DNA from: Hyphomicrobium_A sp964405975
GTDB lineage: Bacteria; Pseudomonadota; Alphaproteobacteria; Rhizobiales; Hyphomicrobiaceae
NCBI GenBank assembly: GCA_964405975.1
Contig: CAYOPW010000001.1
Location: 1-64,000 of the forward strand
Direction: 5' to 3'
Length of the DNA stretch: 64,000 nucleotides
In this document: positions 54,944 through 63,555 of the stretch, one piece after another
How the letters are laid out: each line of letters begins with the position of its first letter
How positions within the stretch are numbered: position 1 is the stretch's first letter
Program-made: the position numbers and the translations under genes
The notes under the pieces: generated by a model
The model's input: the letters and a program-made list of their open reading frames with translations, nothing else
The model's database searches: none
Told to the model about the DNA's origin: nothing

Positions 54944-56551
54944 TTAAAAGCCGCCGCCGAGCGTGGAGTTTACGAGATCGCTGACCGTCGGTTGCGTCTT
55001 GCGTCTACGGGGGCGAGCGGCGCGAAAGCGAGACGACCGCTTGGCTTCTTGAACGGGCTGAACCGGGGCGAGGTGATCGCGGCCGACGTTGATTTCTTCC
55101 CATTGCCCGGCAAGCGCCTGCCTGATGCGCTTTTCGTGCCCATAAACATCGGAGAATGTGCGCAACTTGCCGTTATCGTCTACCCAGGCGGTGAAGTAGA
55201 CGAGGTGGATTGGGATCTTGCGATCCAGCTTTATCTTGTTGCTGAGGGGGCCGTTTCGAGCCTCCTCATCGACACGAGCCTTGTCCCAGCCCTTATCCTC
55301 CTTCAGCACAACCTCGGCCATGCGCATGGGATTACGCAGACGCAGGCAACCGTGGCTCAGTGTTCGCCGGGACCGGTTGAACATCCACTTGTCCGGCGTA
55401 TCGTGCATGAAGATCGTGTGCTGGCTGGGGAATGTAAACTTCACCTTGCCCATGACGCTCTTGCGGCCTGGGGGTTGCACCACCTCATAATCGCGGATGT
55501 CGGCCTCGTGCCAATCGATGCGACGATAATCGAGCGGTTGCCCCTCTTTGGTCTCAAGTTGAAGGCCATAGGTGCGGAACATGCTGCCCCCTCGGCGCAG
55601 GTTCGGCCAAAGCTCGCGCACCTTGATCGATTCTGGCACGCGCCACATGGGCTTAAAGACGATGTGCTTTAAGGGGCGCGTATAGATCGTGGTCTGTTTG
55701 CCGACCTCGCCGACGACGATGCGTTCTTTGTGGAGCACCTCGCCGTTCTTAAAGAAGCGCACTATGTACTCAGGAACGTTCGCCAGGATGTGCAGCTCGC
55801 CCATATCATCAGGCATCCACCGCCAGTGTTCCATGTTGGCGCGCAGCTTCATCTTCATGCCCCTGCTGCGTGTCTGTAAATAGGCCTGTCGCAGTTTCTC
55901 AAACTGGGGATGCTGGGGATGAATGTTGCGTAGGTAGGCGTCGGGCTCCTGTGTGCGCGAGATGTTTTCTAGAATGACTTGAGGGTCGAGTAACTGCGGT
56001 TTGCGGTCAAGGTTAGAATTGAGGAGGATTGTTGGATCAATTATGCGTCCCCCGCGGGCATAGCGCGCGTATTTCAAGATAGCGAGCGAGAGCGCCAATT
56101 CGGCTTCAGCAATCTCATCAGGTGCGAGCTCCACTGCGTTGTCGGCAGGGTTGGCCGTTCTAGGTAACTCAAAATCCTTGACCTCAAGTCCCCAGTCATC
56201 CGCCTTTTTGATCTCATTGATAACGGCGACGGCCTCAGGCGTCAGTCCCTCTGGCGTTAGCCATAGCGGAGCGCTGGCGCGCGCATCGTAGAATTCCACA
56301 AGGATAGCGCGCTCTTTGATCTCCTGCGCATTGCCGTCACGGGGAAGTGCAGAAATTTTGTCGCGTAGTGCCTGAGCGGCCGGACTGGCTGGCGTGTTAA
56401 GTTCGCGGTTCTCAGCACTTTGAGTGGGGGAAGAGATTGCCTCATCCGTGACGGTGGGAAGTGCCTTAGAGTTGGTCACGTTGGCCGCAGCGTGGCCAGC
56501 CACGGCAGTTAGCAAGATCAGGCAGAGTGTTGGTCTATCGAAGCGAATCAT
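54944..56551 (-). CDS. L,D-transpeptidase (YcbB-type) with peptidoglycan-binding region, 535 aa
   Basis: Signal peptide (MIRFDRPTLCLILLTAVAGH). After a long helical region with a peptidoglycan-binding-like part, the YkuD catalytic domain holds HTIFMHDTPDKWMFNR and the nucleophile in SRRTLSHGCLRLRNPMRMAE near residues 410-425. These enzymes form 3-3 crosslinks in peptidoglycan and can protect against beta-lactams. LD-transpeptidases are abundant in polar-growing Rhizobiales. Downstream lies the carbonic anhydrase remnant; upstream, across 264 bp, an acyltransferase is divergent. Confidence 0.92.
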   Translation of the reverse strand: MIRFDRPTLCLILLTAVAGHAAANVTNSKALPTVTDEAISSPTQSAENRELNTPASPAAQALRDKISALPRDGNAQEIKERAILVEFYDARASAPLWLTPEGLTPEAVAVINEIKKADDWGLEVKDFELPRTANPADNAVELAPDEIAEAELALSLAILKYARYARGGRIIDPTILLNSNLDRKPQLLDPQVILENISRTQEPDAYLRNIHPQHPQFEKLRQAYLQTRSRGMKMKLRANMEHWRWMPDDMGELHILANVPEYIVRFFKNGEVLHKERIVVGEVGKQTTIYTRPLKHIVFKPMWRVPESIKVRELWPNLRRGGSMFRTYGLQLETKEGQPLDYRRIDWHEADIRDYEVVQPPGRKSVMGKVKFTFPSQHTIFMHDTPDKWMFNRSRRTLSHGCLRLRNPMRMAEVVLKEDKGWDKARVDEEARNGPLSNKIKLDRKIPIHLVYFTAWVDDNGKLRTFSDVYGHEKRIRQALAGQWEEINVGRDHLAPVQPVQEAKRSSRFRAARPRRRKTQPTVSDLVNSTLGGGF

Positions 56552-56815
56552 CCATTCCTCTCAAGGCAATGCAGAGACGCTAGCCGAGCGGCTATTTCAT
56601 GGCCAGTACGCACACGTTCTCGAAGTGCGTTTTGCCTGACTGTGGTTGGTCGCTGTTGCCAAAAAGCAAACCTCTCCACGCACGATGTGTTCTCGTGGAA
56701 GGTCGAGGGGCTGCGCGCCCTAATGTTGTGCTTATGAATTGATTCAGTTGTAGCAATATCGGTTGCATCTATCTCATCTTCGCGGCCCCAACGATTCCTG
56801 ACGCGGACAACACAC

Positions 56816-57646
56816 GTGGAATTCCCTGAACTGTCCTATGCGAATGCCACGGACCCGCCGTTGCGGCGCGGGTTTATCCGTCTGCTCGAACAGCTCGCCG
56901 GCCGCGATTATTTCGCGCCACTTTATGTACGTTGGCGTAGCGAAGTTGTTCCCCGAGGCGGACAGATCATTCGCCCCATGCTTCGCTTGATCGACGTCAA
57001 CTTGCAGATCATTGCAAGCGAGTGGCCGCCGCACCTCGATCCTGCCCGCCCGGCTATTCTGGTTGCGAACCATCCCTTTGGCATCCTTGATGGCATAGCG
57101 GCGTTGTCGCTGGCTGAAGATCTTGGCCGCCCCTTCAAGGTTCTCATTAATAAAGAGCTGATGAAGGTGCCCGAGCTCGGCCCGTACTCGCTGCCAATCG
57201 ACTTCGAAGAAACGCGCGCGGCGCACAGGACAAATTTGGCAACCCGCCAAGAGGCGCTGCGCCTGCTCGGCGAAGGAACCACCATTGTGATTTTCCCCGC
57301 CGGCGGCGTAGCGACCGCCGCAACGCCATTCGGGCCGGCGGAGGATCTACCCTGGAAGCCGCTTGTGGGGCGACTCATTCAAGCAGCGCACGCCTCCGTC
57401 CTCCCGGTTTACTTCGAAGGGCAGTGCAGCCCGCTCTTTCACTTGGTCTCGCGTTTGAGCATGACGCTGCGGTTATCGATGCTTATTCACGAGTTTCGCC
57501 GCAGCGTGGGCCGCAAAATTGTTGCGCATGCCGGCGATGTCGTGCCTTTCGAAACGCTTGCGTACGGAAATGATCGCAAGGCGCTCGTTGGAGAGCTGTA
57601 TGATCTCGTTCATGGCCTTGCGAATACGGCACGAACGCCGTCATGA
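56816..57646 (+). CDS. Lysophospholipid acyltransferase (PlsC-like) family protein, 276 aa
   Basis: The PlsC signature reads ILVANHPFGILDGIAALSLA, followed by VLINKELMKVPELGPYSLPI, and IVIFPAGGVATAATPFG. The family moves acyl groups from acyl-CoA or ACP to lysolipids. The spacing of the His and Asp (H-x5-D) is that of the hemolysin-like subgroup. The GTG at 56816 is used, with a weak site. Its stop overlaps the glycosyltransferase start (ATGA), so the two may be translated together. Confidence 0.8.
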   Translation: MEFPELSYANATDPPLRRGFIRLLEQLAGRDYFAPLYVRWRSEVVPRGGQIIRPMLRLIDVNLQIIASEWPPHLDPARPAILVANHPFGILDGIAALSLAEDLGRPFKVLINKELMKVPELGPYSLPIDFEETRAAHRTNLATRQEALRLLGEGTTIVIFPAGGVATAATPFGPAEDLPWKPLVGRLIQAAHASVLPVYFEGQCSPLFHLVSRLSMTLRLSMLIHEFRRSVGRKIVAHAGDVVPFETLAYGNDRKALVGELYDLVHGLANTARTPS

Positions 57647-58902
57647 ACATCCTAATCTTTACCTTTGGCTCGCGCGGCGATGTGCAGCCGTATGTGGCGC
57701 TCGGCGTTGCGCTCAACGCACAGGGGCACGCGGTGGCGATCTCGACGGGCCAGGGCTTCGACGAGATGATTACGGGCCACGGGTTGGCTTCGGCTCCTGC
57801 CTCGATCGACTTTCGCGAGATTATCAAATCGCCAGAAGCACAAGAAGCGTTGCGAACGGTGTCGGGTAAGTTCAAGGCGATGCGGAGTTTCAAGGGCCTC
57901 GTGCGTCAGCAGTTCGAGGACATGTGGCGCATTGCGAAGGAAGTGGGGCCGGACCTCATCATCTATCATCCAAAGGCGACCGTCGCCCAACACATCGCCG
58001 AGGCACTGTCGGTGATCGCCGTCCCTACAACCCTGCAACCCATGTTCGTGCCCACGGGACAATTTCCAGCCCCGGTACTTCCATTCCGCGATCTTGGCCG
58101 GTTGGGCAATCGCATGACGCACAGGTTTCTCAATTGGGTATCGGCCAAGGGGCAGGGGTCATTGATCGGCAACTGGCGACAGGAGCGATTAGGTCTCACG
58201 CCCAAAGACCAACGCGCATTCTTTGAGGGATATGACCCGCAGGGGCGGGTGGTGCCGCGTCTGCACGGCTACAGCACACAACTTGTCACCAAACCGGCCG
58301 ATTGGACGGAACGGGAGCACATCACAGGCTACTGGTTTTTAAAACCTAAGGATTGGCAGCCACCGGAGGCGTTGGCGCAGTTTCTTCAAGGCGGGCCGCC
58401 GCCGGTCTACGTCGGCTTTGGAAGCATGCCGGCGAAGGATGCCAGGAAGCAGACGCAGATCGTTGTCGAGGCCTTGCGCAAGTCAGGCCAGCGCGGGGTG
58501 TTGGCGACAGGTTGGGGCGGTCTCGCTGAAGTTGCGCGATCAGAATCCATTCACGTTTTAGACGCAGCGCCACATGACTGGCTGTTTCCGCGGTGTGCGG
58601 CAGTGGTGCATCACGGGGGTGCTGGCACAACCCACGAAGGCCTGCGCTGGGGACGCCCGACGATCATCTGCCCGTTGTCGGTCGATCAGCCCTACTGGGG
58701 ACGGCGTGTTATGGAGATTGGCGCAGGGCCAAAGCCCATTCCGCAGAAGCATTTGAACAGTGAAGATCTGGCCGCCGCGCTCGAAGCAGTGAAAGACCCC
58801 GGCATCATTTCGCGTGCGGAAGTGATCGGCGTCGCGATGCGCGCTGAAGGTGGGGCGGTGGAAGCGGCAAGGGTGGTGGAGACACTTTTCGGCAAAACGT
58901 GA
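57643..58902 (+). CDS. Glycosyltransferase, sterol/UGT-type GT1 family, 419 aa
   Basis: The N-terminus MNILIFTFGSRGDVQPYVAL and the C-terminal donor site HDWLFPRCAAVVHHGGAGTT with DQPYWGRRVMEIGAGPKP match the UDP-glucose:sterol and antibiotic glycosyltransferase group. The middle has PTTLQPMFVPTGQFPAPVLP. The acceptor may be a lipid, hopanoid or other hydrophobic alcohol; the partner acyltransferase upstream (overlapping stop-start) points to glycolipid synthesis (inference). Confidence 0.85.
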   Translation: MNILIFTFGSRGDVQPYVALGVALNAQGHAVAISTGQGFDEMITGHGLASAPASIDFREIIKSPEAQEALRTVSGKFKAMRSFKGLVRQQFEDMWRIAKEVGPDLIIYHPKATVAQHIAEALSVIAVPTTLQPMFVPTGQFPAPVLPFRDLGRLGNRMTHRFLNWVSAKGQGSLIGNWRQERLGLTPKDQRAFFEGYDPQGRVVPRLHGYSTQLVTKPADWTEREHITGYWFLKPKDWQPPEALAQFLQGGPPPVYVGFGSMPAKDARKQTQIVVEALRKSGQRGVLATGWGGLAEVARSESIHVLDAAPHDWLFPRCAAVVHHGGAGTTHEGLRWGRPTIICPLSVDQPYWGRRVMEIGAGPKPIPQKHLNSEDLAAALEAVKDPGIISRAEVIGVAMRAEGGAVEAARVVETLFGKT

Positions 58903-58990
58903 GAATTGCAATCACGCAGAATCAATTTGCCTGACGCATCAGATACCATTAACGCGCACGCCGTAGAAATATCCCTACATTAGAGAACGA

Positions 58991-60289
58991 ATGGACAGGA
59001 TTGATCAGATGGACGCGCGTGAGGAATGGGTGTTGGGTAGAACGCTTGCCGGTGTATTGCCTTTCGCAGGGACGTCGGCAGGTCTCGCTGCAATTTTGGG
59101 TCTCATAAGCTTTGCGGGCGAGACCCAGGCCGCCTCCATAAAAGACTTTCAAGAAGTCGTTGAAACGTATCTCACCGAGCGCAAAGTACCCGAGCATATC
59201 ACTGGCGTGTCGGCCTATGTCAGCTTGGGCGATCCAGGCCCGGTCCTGGAGGTCTTCGCAGGTGAAACGTCTGAGACAAACGGCGTGCCGGTTTCCGGCG
59301 ATACGCTCTTTCAGATTGGCAGCAATACGAAAGGATTTACGGGCGCGCTTATCCTGGCTCTGGAATCCGAAGGCAAACTTACTATCAAACAAACAGTGGG
59401 CGATTGGCTGCCGCAGTATCCTGCATGGAAAGATGTGACGATTAAGCGCCTGCTCAACATGACGAGCGGGCTACCCACATACTCAGAGAGCATTCCTCTT
59501 AGCCGGCTGTGGGTGCAGCAGCCCACGCGCCACTACACGCCCCAAGACCTTATTGAATATGCCTATCCGAGCGCGACGGTAAACCTGCCGTCGAACTCCG
59601 GTTACTTTTACTCCAACACCAATTACATCCTTGCCGGCATGATTGCTGAGAAGGCCGGCGGGAAGCCTTACAAGGAGCTGCTTGAAGAAAAGCTGTTTGC
59701 GCCCGCAAAGCTGCGCGACACATACTATGAGCCGATCGCCTATCCGCCGGTAATTCTTGCACGCACGGCGAGCGGTTATTTCAACAACCCCGATTGCGGG
59801 CTTTATGAGCCAGATTGCACGGAGGGTACGTTGGCGCCGATGATCGGCCGAGACGTGCGCACTGATGACTTGAGTTGGGGCGGCGCCGCCGGCGGCATCA
59901 TCTCCACCCCGCGCGACCTTGCTCGCTGGATCCGCGCAGTCTTCGCGGGCAAGATCTTGCCGCCCGAGCAGCTCAATGAATTCCTCTCGTTCATCTCAAC
60001 GAAGACGGGTAAGCCTATTGGGAGGGTGACGAAAGACGACCCGCGTGGGTTCAGTCTTGGTCTGGTACGCGTGCTGAAGCCCGAATTGGGAGCATTTTGG
60101 TTTTATGAAGGGGAGACGCTCGGTTATCGAGCGGCGTTTGTGTTCTCTCCTGAGGATGATGTTCTCGTTGCCGCCGCGACCAACAGTCAACCTTCGGGCG
60201 AGGAAGACAAGCTCGTACCGATGCTGGCCAAGTTATTTGTGATGGCGAAAGTGGCGCGTAGCGAATTGAGCGCCGCTAACGACGACTGA
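58991..60289 (+). CDS. Serine hydrolase, beta-lactamase (class C / esterase-type) family, 432 aa
   Basis: Residues 20-48 include a hydrophobic secretion signal (TLAGVLPFAGTSAGLAAILG). The Ser-x-x-Lys nucleophile is QIGSNTKGFTGALILALESE near residues 112-120, the Tyr-Ser-Asn motif is YFYSNTNYILAGMIAEKAGG near 205, and the third motif FYEGETLGYRAAF near 370 replaces the usual HTG. It may be a penicillin-binding carboxypeptidase, esterase or beta-lactamase; the substrate cannot be decided. Follows the glycosyltransferase by 88 bp on the same strand. Confidence 0.85.
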   Translation: MDRIDQMDAREEWVLGRTLAGVLPFAGTSAGLAAILGLISFAGETQAASIKDFQEVVETYLTERKVPEHITGVSAYVSLGDPGPVLEVFAGETSETNGVPVSGDTLFQIGSNTKGFTGALILALESEGKLTIKQTVGDWLPQYPAWKDVTIKRLLNMTSGLPTYSESIPLSRLWVQQPTRHYTPQDLIEYAYPSATVNLPSNSGYFYSNTNYILAGMIAEKAGGKPYKELLEEKLFAPAKLRDTYYEPIAYPPVILARTASGYFNNPDCGLYEPDCTEGTLAPMIGRDVRTDDLSWGGAAGGIISTPRDLARWIRAVFAGKILPPEQLNEFLSFISTKTGKPIGRVTKDDPRGFSLGLVRVLKPELGAFWFYEGETLGYRAAFVFSPEDDVLVAAATNSQPSGEEDKLVPMLAKLFVMAKVARSELSAANDD

Positions 60290-60346
60290 CCCGGCTTGAT
60301 GCGCTCGCTTGCCCGCGCACACTGAACCCGACAGCGAAGGCCGAGC

Positions 60347-60808
60347 TCAGCCCCGGCCTCGGTAAGGAGCAACACCCTGGTCGGGGAGCCACACGCCCTC
60401 AGGTATTGTACCCGTTTGCCAGAACACGTCGATCGGCATGCCGCCGCGTGGAAACCAGTAGCCGCCGATGCGCAAGTATTGCGGCTCAAGTAGTTCGACA
60501 AGCCGCTTGCCGATCGCAATCGTGCAATCCTCGTGAAAGCCGCCATGGTTGCGAAAGGTGGCCAGATAGAATTTCAGCGATTTGCTCTCCACAAGCCAGT
60601 GCTTTGGAACATAGTCGATGACGAGGTGCGCAAAGTCCGGTTGTCCCGTCACGGGGCACAAGCAGGTGAATTCGGGCGTAGTGAAACGAGCGACATAGTT
60701 GGCATCAGGGTGCGGGTTCACAATGCGCTCCAACACCGCCTCGTCGGGGCTTGCCGGCAATTTCGTGGCCCGCCCGAGGATCGTCACCGGTTTGTCTTTA
60801 TGGCCCAT
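60347..60808 (-). CDS. queF: NADPH-dependent 7-cyano-7-deazaguanine reductase, 153 aa
   Basis: Reduces preQ0 to preQ1 in queuosine synthesis. The catalytic Cys lies in FTCLCPVTGQPDFAHLVIDY, with the unimodular QueF pattern ESKSLKFYLATFRNHGGFHE and the later DVFWQTG. The ATG 60808 is used: homologues begin near MGHKDKP, and it lies 7 bp past the queD stop. The order queE, queD, queF on one strand makes an operon. Short length matches the unimodular QueF. Confidence 0.95.
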   Translation of the reverse strand: MGHKDKPVTILGRATKLPASPDEAVLERIVNPHPDANYVARFTTPEFTCLCPVTGQPDFAHLVIDYVPKHWLVESKSLKFYLATFRNHGGFHEDCTIAIGKRLVELLEPQYLRIGGYWFPRGGMPIDVFWQTGTIPEGVWLPDQGVAPYRGRG

Positions 60809-60815
60809 CGCGCTG

Positions 60816-61199
60816 TCACTCTGCGGCGATCGACGTTGGAAGCGGCCCGGTAAAGACGCAGCCCTCGTTGCAGCTGTCGCGCGCGATCTCGATTTCGGCA
60901 AGACCCGGCACGCGATTTTGCAGCCGGTTCCAGAGCCAGATGGCAATGTGCTCCAGGGTCGGAGACTTCAAGCCGTCAACCTCATTTAGGAGGCGATGAT
61001 CGAGGGCGTCATGCGCATCCGCCATGGCGGCGGCCAGATCGTCAAAATGGAATACGTAACCGGTATCGGGGTCCGGCATACCGTCCAGCGTGACGCGCGC
61101 ACGGAAGGAATGACCGTGCAGGCGCGCGTTCGGTGTGCCCGGCTTTGCGCTTGGCAGATAGTGGGCCGCTTCGAAGCGGAACTCTTTGTAAATTCGCAT
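60816..61199 (-). CDS. queD: 6-carboxytetrahydropterin synthase-like protein, missing the usual cysteine, 127 aa
   Basis: Converts dihydroneopterin triphosphate to carboxytetrahydropterin in queuosine synthesis. Zinc histidines sit at residues 13, 28 and 30 (FEAAHYLPSAKPG and ARLHGHSFRA). The catalytic cysteine four residues before the HGH motif is replaced by Asn (residue 24). A late ARDSCNEGCVF stretch carries two cysteines absent from most QueD proteins I recall. It lies between queE and queF in the operon, which argues for the QueD role, but the chemistry needs checking. Confidence 0.85.
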   Translation of the reverse strand: MRIYKEFRFEAAHYLPSAKPGTPNARLHGHSFRARVTLDGMPDPDTGYVFHFDDLAAAMADAHDALDHRLLNEVDGLKSPTLEHIAIWLWNRLQNRVPGLAEIEIARDSCNEGCVFTGPLPTSIAAE

Positions 61200-61246
61200 A
61201 GACGCTCTCTAGGAGATTTTTCCTCGAAATTCCAGAGACCTTAGCG

Positions 61247-61873
61247 TCACGGAATGCCAATGAGCTTGTGAGTCTGGAGTGACAGCCTCCAGATAGGGTT
61301 TGCCGTGCAGTAGGCGACGGCAAGTTCGGTATTACGCAATTGGTCTGCGCCGTCCATGGGCTGCAGGAAGCGGTGCTCGAATTTCAAAGCCTCAAGGGAT
61401 GCAGGCTCCAGATCCGCTTGTGGGAAGACGAGCTTCAACTCATGGCCCGTCCGTTGGGCAATCTTGGTCCCGGCCTTTGGGCTGACGCAGATCCAATCGA
61501 TGGAATCGGGGACGGGGAGGGTGCCGTTGGTTTCGATTGCGATGATGAAACCGCGCGCGTGTAGAGCGTCGATGAGTGGATCATCGACCTGAAGCATTGG
61601 CTCACCGCCGGTGAGAACCACGAACCGTGTCTTGCCGCCAATTCCCACGCACGCATCGGCAAGTGCACCCGCGTGCTCAAAACGCCCCCCACCAGGGCCG
61701 TTGGTGCCAACGAAATCTGTGTCGCAGAACTGGCACTCGGCATCGGTGCGGTCGGTATCGCGGCCGGACCACAAGTTGCAACCAGCAAACCGGCAAAACA
61801 CGGCCGGGCGACCGGTCTGAGCGCCCTCTCCTTGGAGGGTGTGGAAGATCTCTTTTACTGAGTACATGTGCAT
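61247..61873 (-). CDS. queE: 7-carboxy-7-deazaguanine synthase, 208 aa
   Basis: Radical SAM enzyme that turns carboxytetrahydropterin into the deazaguanine core. The unusual cluster motif C-x14-C-x2-C is visible in FAGCNLWSGRD and AECQFCDTDFVG. SAM binding continues in VVLTGGEPMLQVDDPLIDAL and AIETNGTLPVP. Length fits the family. The first ATG has AGGGA 1-5 bases ahead; an alternative ATG lies two codons on. queD starts 48 bp downstream. Confidence 0.96.
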   Translation of the reverse strand: MHMYSVKEIFHTLQGEGAQTGRPAVFCRFAGCNLWSGRDTDRTDAECQFCDTDFVGTNGPGGGRFEHAGALADACVGIGGKTRFVVLTGGEPMLQVDDPLIDALHARGFIIAIETNGTLPVPDSIDWICVSPKAGTKIAQRTGHELKLVFPQADLEPASLEALKFEHRFLQPMDGADQLRNTELAVAYCTANPIWRLSLQTHKLIGIP

Positions 61874-62009
61874 TCCCTAGTCCTCGGCCCAGCCCAGTTC
61901 AAGGGCGCAACGGTGGGAGCAAGAGACCACAGTGGGAATTATACCCAGGTAGAATTGACAAGGTTCTTTTATCCGGGTAAAAGCCCCACTGTTTCGATGG
62001 GCACTTCAA

Positions 62010-62651
62010 ATGGATCAGCAAAAAGACATCGCCTGCTCTGCATTTTGCGGTGAAGACCGCATCGCGCGCGGGGGCCTGCGCCAAGTGGCTCTGAAGGCCA
62101 AAGCGATCTGGGAACGAGGCGAACCCCGGCCCATTTTCATTTGGGAGAACATGACCGGCCGACTGATCGAAATCGATCTCAGTGGGACAGATGCCGACGT
62201 TCTGAGACGCGTTAGAGATCACCAGTCTCATCAGGCGAAAGGCAAAGGCTCTAACGAAGCGAGTCAGAAAAAGCAGTGCGGGCCGGGCCGTCCGAAACTT
62301 GGCGTGGTCGGTCGGGAGGTGACGTTGCTTCCGCGACACTGGGAGTGGCTGCGCACTCAGCCGGGCGGCGCCTCGGTGGCGTTGCGCAAGTTGGTCGAGC
62401 AGGCGCGGCTGGGCAATGGCGATAAGGATCGCGCGCGCCAGTCTCAACAAGCAGCCTACCGGTTCCTATCGTTCATGGGCGGGAACCGACCGGGTTTTGA
62501 GGAAGCAAGTCGCGCATTGTTTCGCGGCGAGCGGGAGAGTTTTGAAGCGCTCATTGCTGACTGGCCGGCTGATATTCGCGATTTCGCAAGAAAACTCGCT
62601 GCTGGCAGCTTCCAAGAAGAAGCTGCGGCGACACGAGCCGTTGACACTTGA
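62010..62651 (+). CDS. DUF2239 family protein, 213 aa
   Basis: The family pattern covers the protein: CSAFCGEDRIARGGLRQVAL, PIFIWENMTGRLIEIDLSGT, then GRPKLGVVGREVTLLPRHWE, GGASVALRKLVEQARL and the helical tail GNRPGFEEASRALFRGERES. Function unknown; the middle resembles a DNA- or ligand-binding helix with a basic stretch (inference). It is divergent from queE and converges on dps. Confidence 0.85.
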   Translation: MDQQKDIACSAFCGEDRIARGGLRQVALKAKAIWERGEPRPIFIWENMTGRLIEIDLSGTDADVLRRVRDHQSHQAKGKGSNEASQKKQCGPGRPKLGVVGREVTLLPRHWEWLRTQPGGASVALRKLVEQARLGNGDKDRARQSQQAAYRFLSFMGGNRPGFEEASRALFRGERESFEALIADWPADIRDFARKLAAGSFQEEAAATRAVDT

Positions 62652-62670
62652 TCGCATGTCTCGCGTCAGC

Positions 62671-63198
62671 TCAACCGGTGTGATTGCTGCGACTGGCCTC
62701 ATATAAGAACCAAACACGCTTCTCAGTCTCGTCTATCCAATTCTCCAGGAGGCTCGCGGTTGCGACATCACGGTGTTCGCCACAAAGGTCGTGGACCTCG
62801 CGCATGCGCGCCACTAGGTCTTTGTTATCCTCGCGCAACTCGGCCACCATGTCGCCGGGTGTGACAAAATCGGCGTCATTGTCCTCGACGCGCTGAAGGC
62901 GCGCGATCTGCCCGATGGAGCGCAGCGTCGTGCCGCCGATTTTGCGCACGCGCTCGGCCAATGGGTCCGTCATGGCGAAAATCTGATCACCATGTTCGTC
63001 GAACAGCAAATGAAGATCGCGGAAGTGCACACCACTGACATGCCAATGGAAATTTTTGGTTTTCAGATAAAGCGCGAATGTATCTGCTAGCAGCATCGTC
63101 AGCGCGCCGGAAAGGTCGCGAACGGCATTACTCTTAAGGTCCGTTGGCGTGACGAGCGGGGCCTTGCGTCGTTCAGAAGCTTTTGCATTGTCACCCAT
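62671..63198 (-). CDS. dps: DNA starvation/stationary phase protection protein Dps, 175 aa
   Basis: A ferritin-like mini-cage that binds iron and protects DNA. The inter-subunit ferroxidase residues are visible in KTKNFHWHVSGVHFRDLHLL and FDEHGDQIFAMTDPLAERVR. The lysine-containing N-terminal tail (MGDNAKASERRKAPL) may bind DNA. The helical bundle ends LLENWIDETEKRVWFLYEAS. Its neighbours are a DUF2239 gene and the 83-residue gene; no regulator is seen. Confidence 0.94.
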   Translation of the reverse strand: MGDNAKASERRKAPLVTPTDLKSNAVRDLSGALTMLLADTFALYLKTKNFHWHVSGVHFRDLHLLFDEHGDQIFAMTDPLAERVRKIGGTTLRSIGQIARLQRVEDNDADFVTPGDMVAELREDNKDLVARMREVHDLCGEHRDVATASLLENWIDETEKRVWFLYEASRSNHTG

Positions 63199-63303
63199 GA
63201 TCCATCTCCTCGGCTAGCTTTGTCTTGCCCAATATGTGTTCGCGATTCTGCAATTGCGAGGGCGCCGGCGGCAGATGGGTGATGTCACAATGGAAGGGCG
63301 ACA

Positions 63304-63555
63304 TTATCGCGCACATGACGCACGGATGGCGCCAAGCTCGGCGTTTGGATCGCCGAACTCTTCATACTCATGCGATATTCGCCGGTACCAATAGCGGGCG
63401 TTGTCGTGATCGCCCTCGATCTTATGCAGAACGGCGTGCAGCCAGTCGGCCGTCGCGTCGCCTTCGAGTTGTTGCGCAGCCTTATGCGCTGCGTCCCACT
63501 CACCGGCTATGGCAAGATCGACAGCCTTGATCAGCTCGTCTTTTGTTGCTGCCAT
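63304..63555 (-). CDS. Small protein of unknown function, 83 aa, overlapping queC
   Basis: A helical protein: MAATKDELIKAVDLAIAGEW, DAAHKAAQQLEGDATADWLH, KIEGDHDNARYWYRRISHEY. Its start overlaps the last 25 bases of queC in another frame, so it is probably made from the same message. No family name recalled, though I believe a gene like this sits next to queC in Hyphomicrobiales. AAAGGA lies 8 bases ahead of the ATG. Confidence 0.7.
   Translation of the reverse strand: MAATKDELIKAVDLAIAGEWDAAHKAAQQLEGDATADWLHAVLHKIEGDHDNARYWYRRISHEYEEFGDPNAELGAIRASCAR

Noticed and set aside
54899..55672. 257-codon plus-strand ORF
   Set aside because: Antisense to the L,D-transpeptidase, which has a complete catalytic motif and signal peptide.
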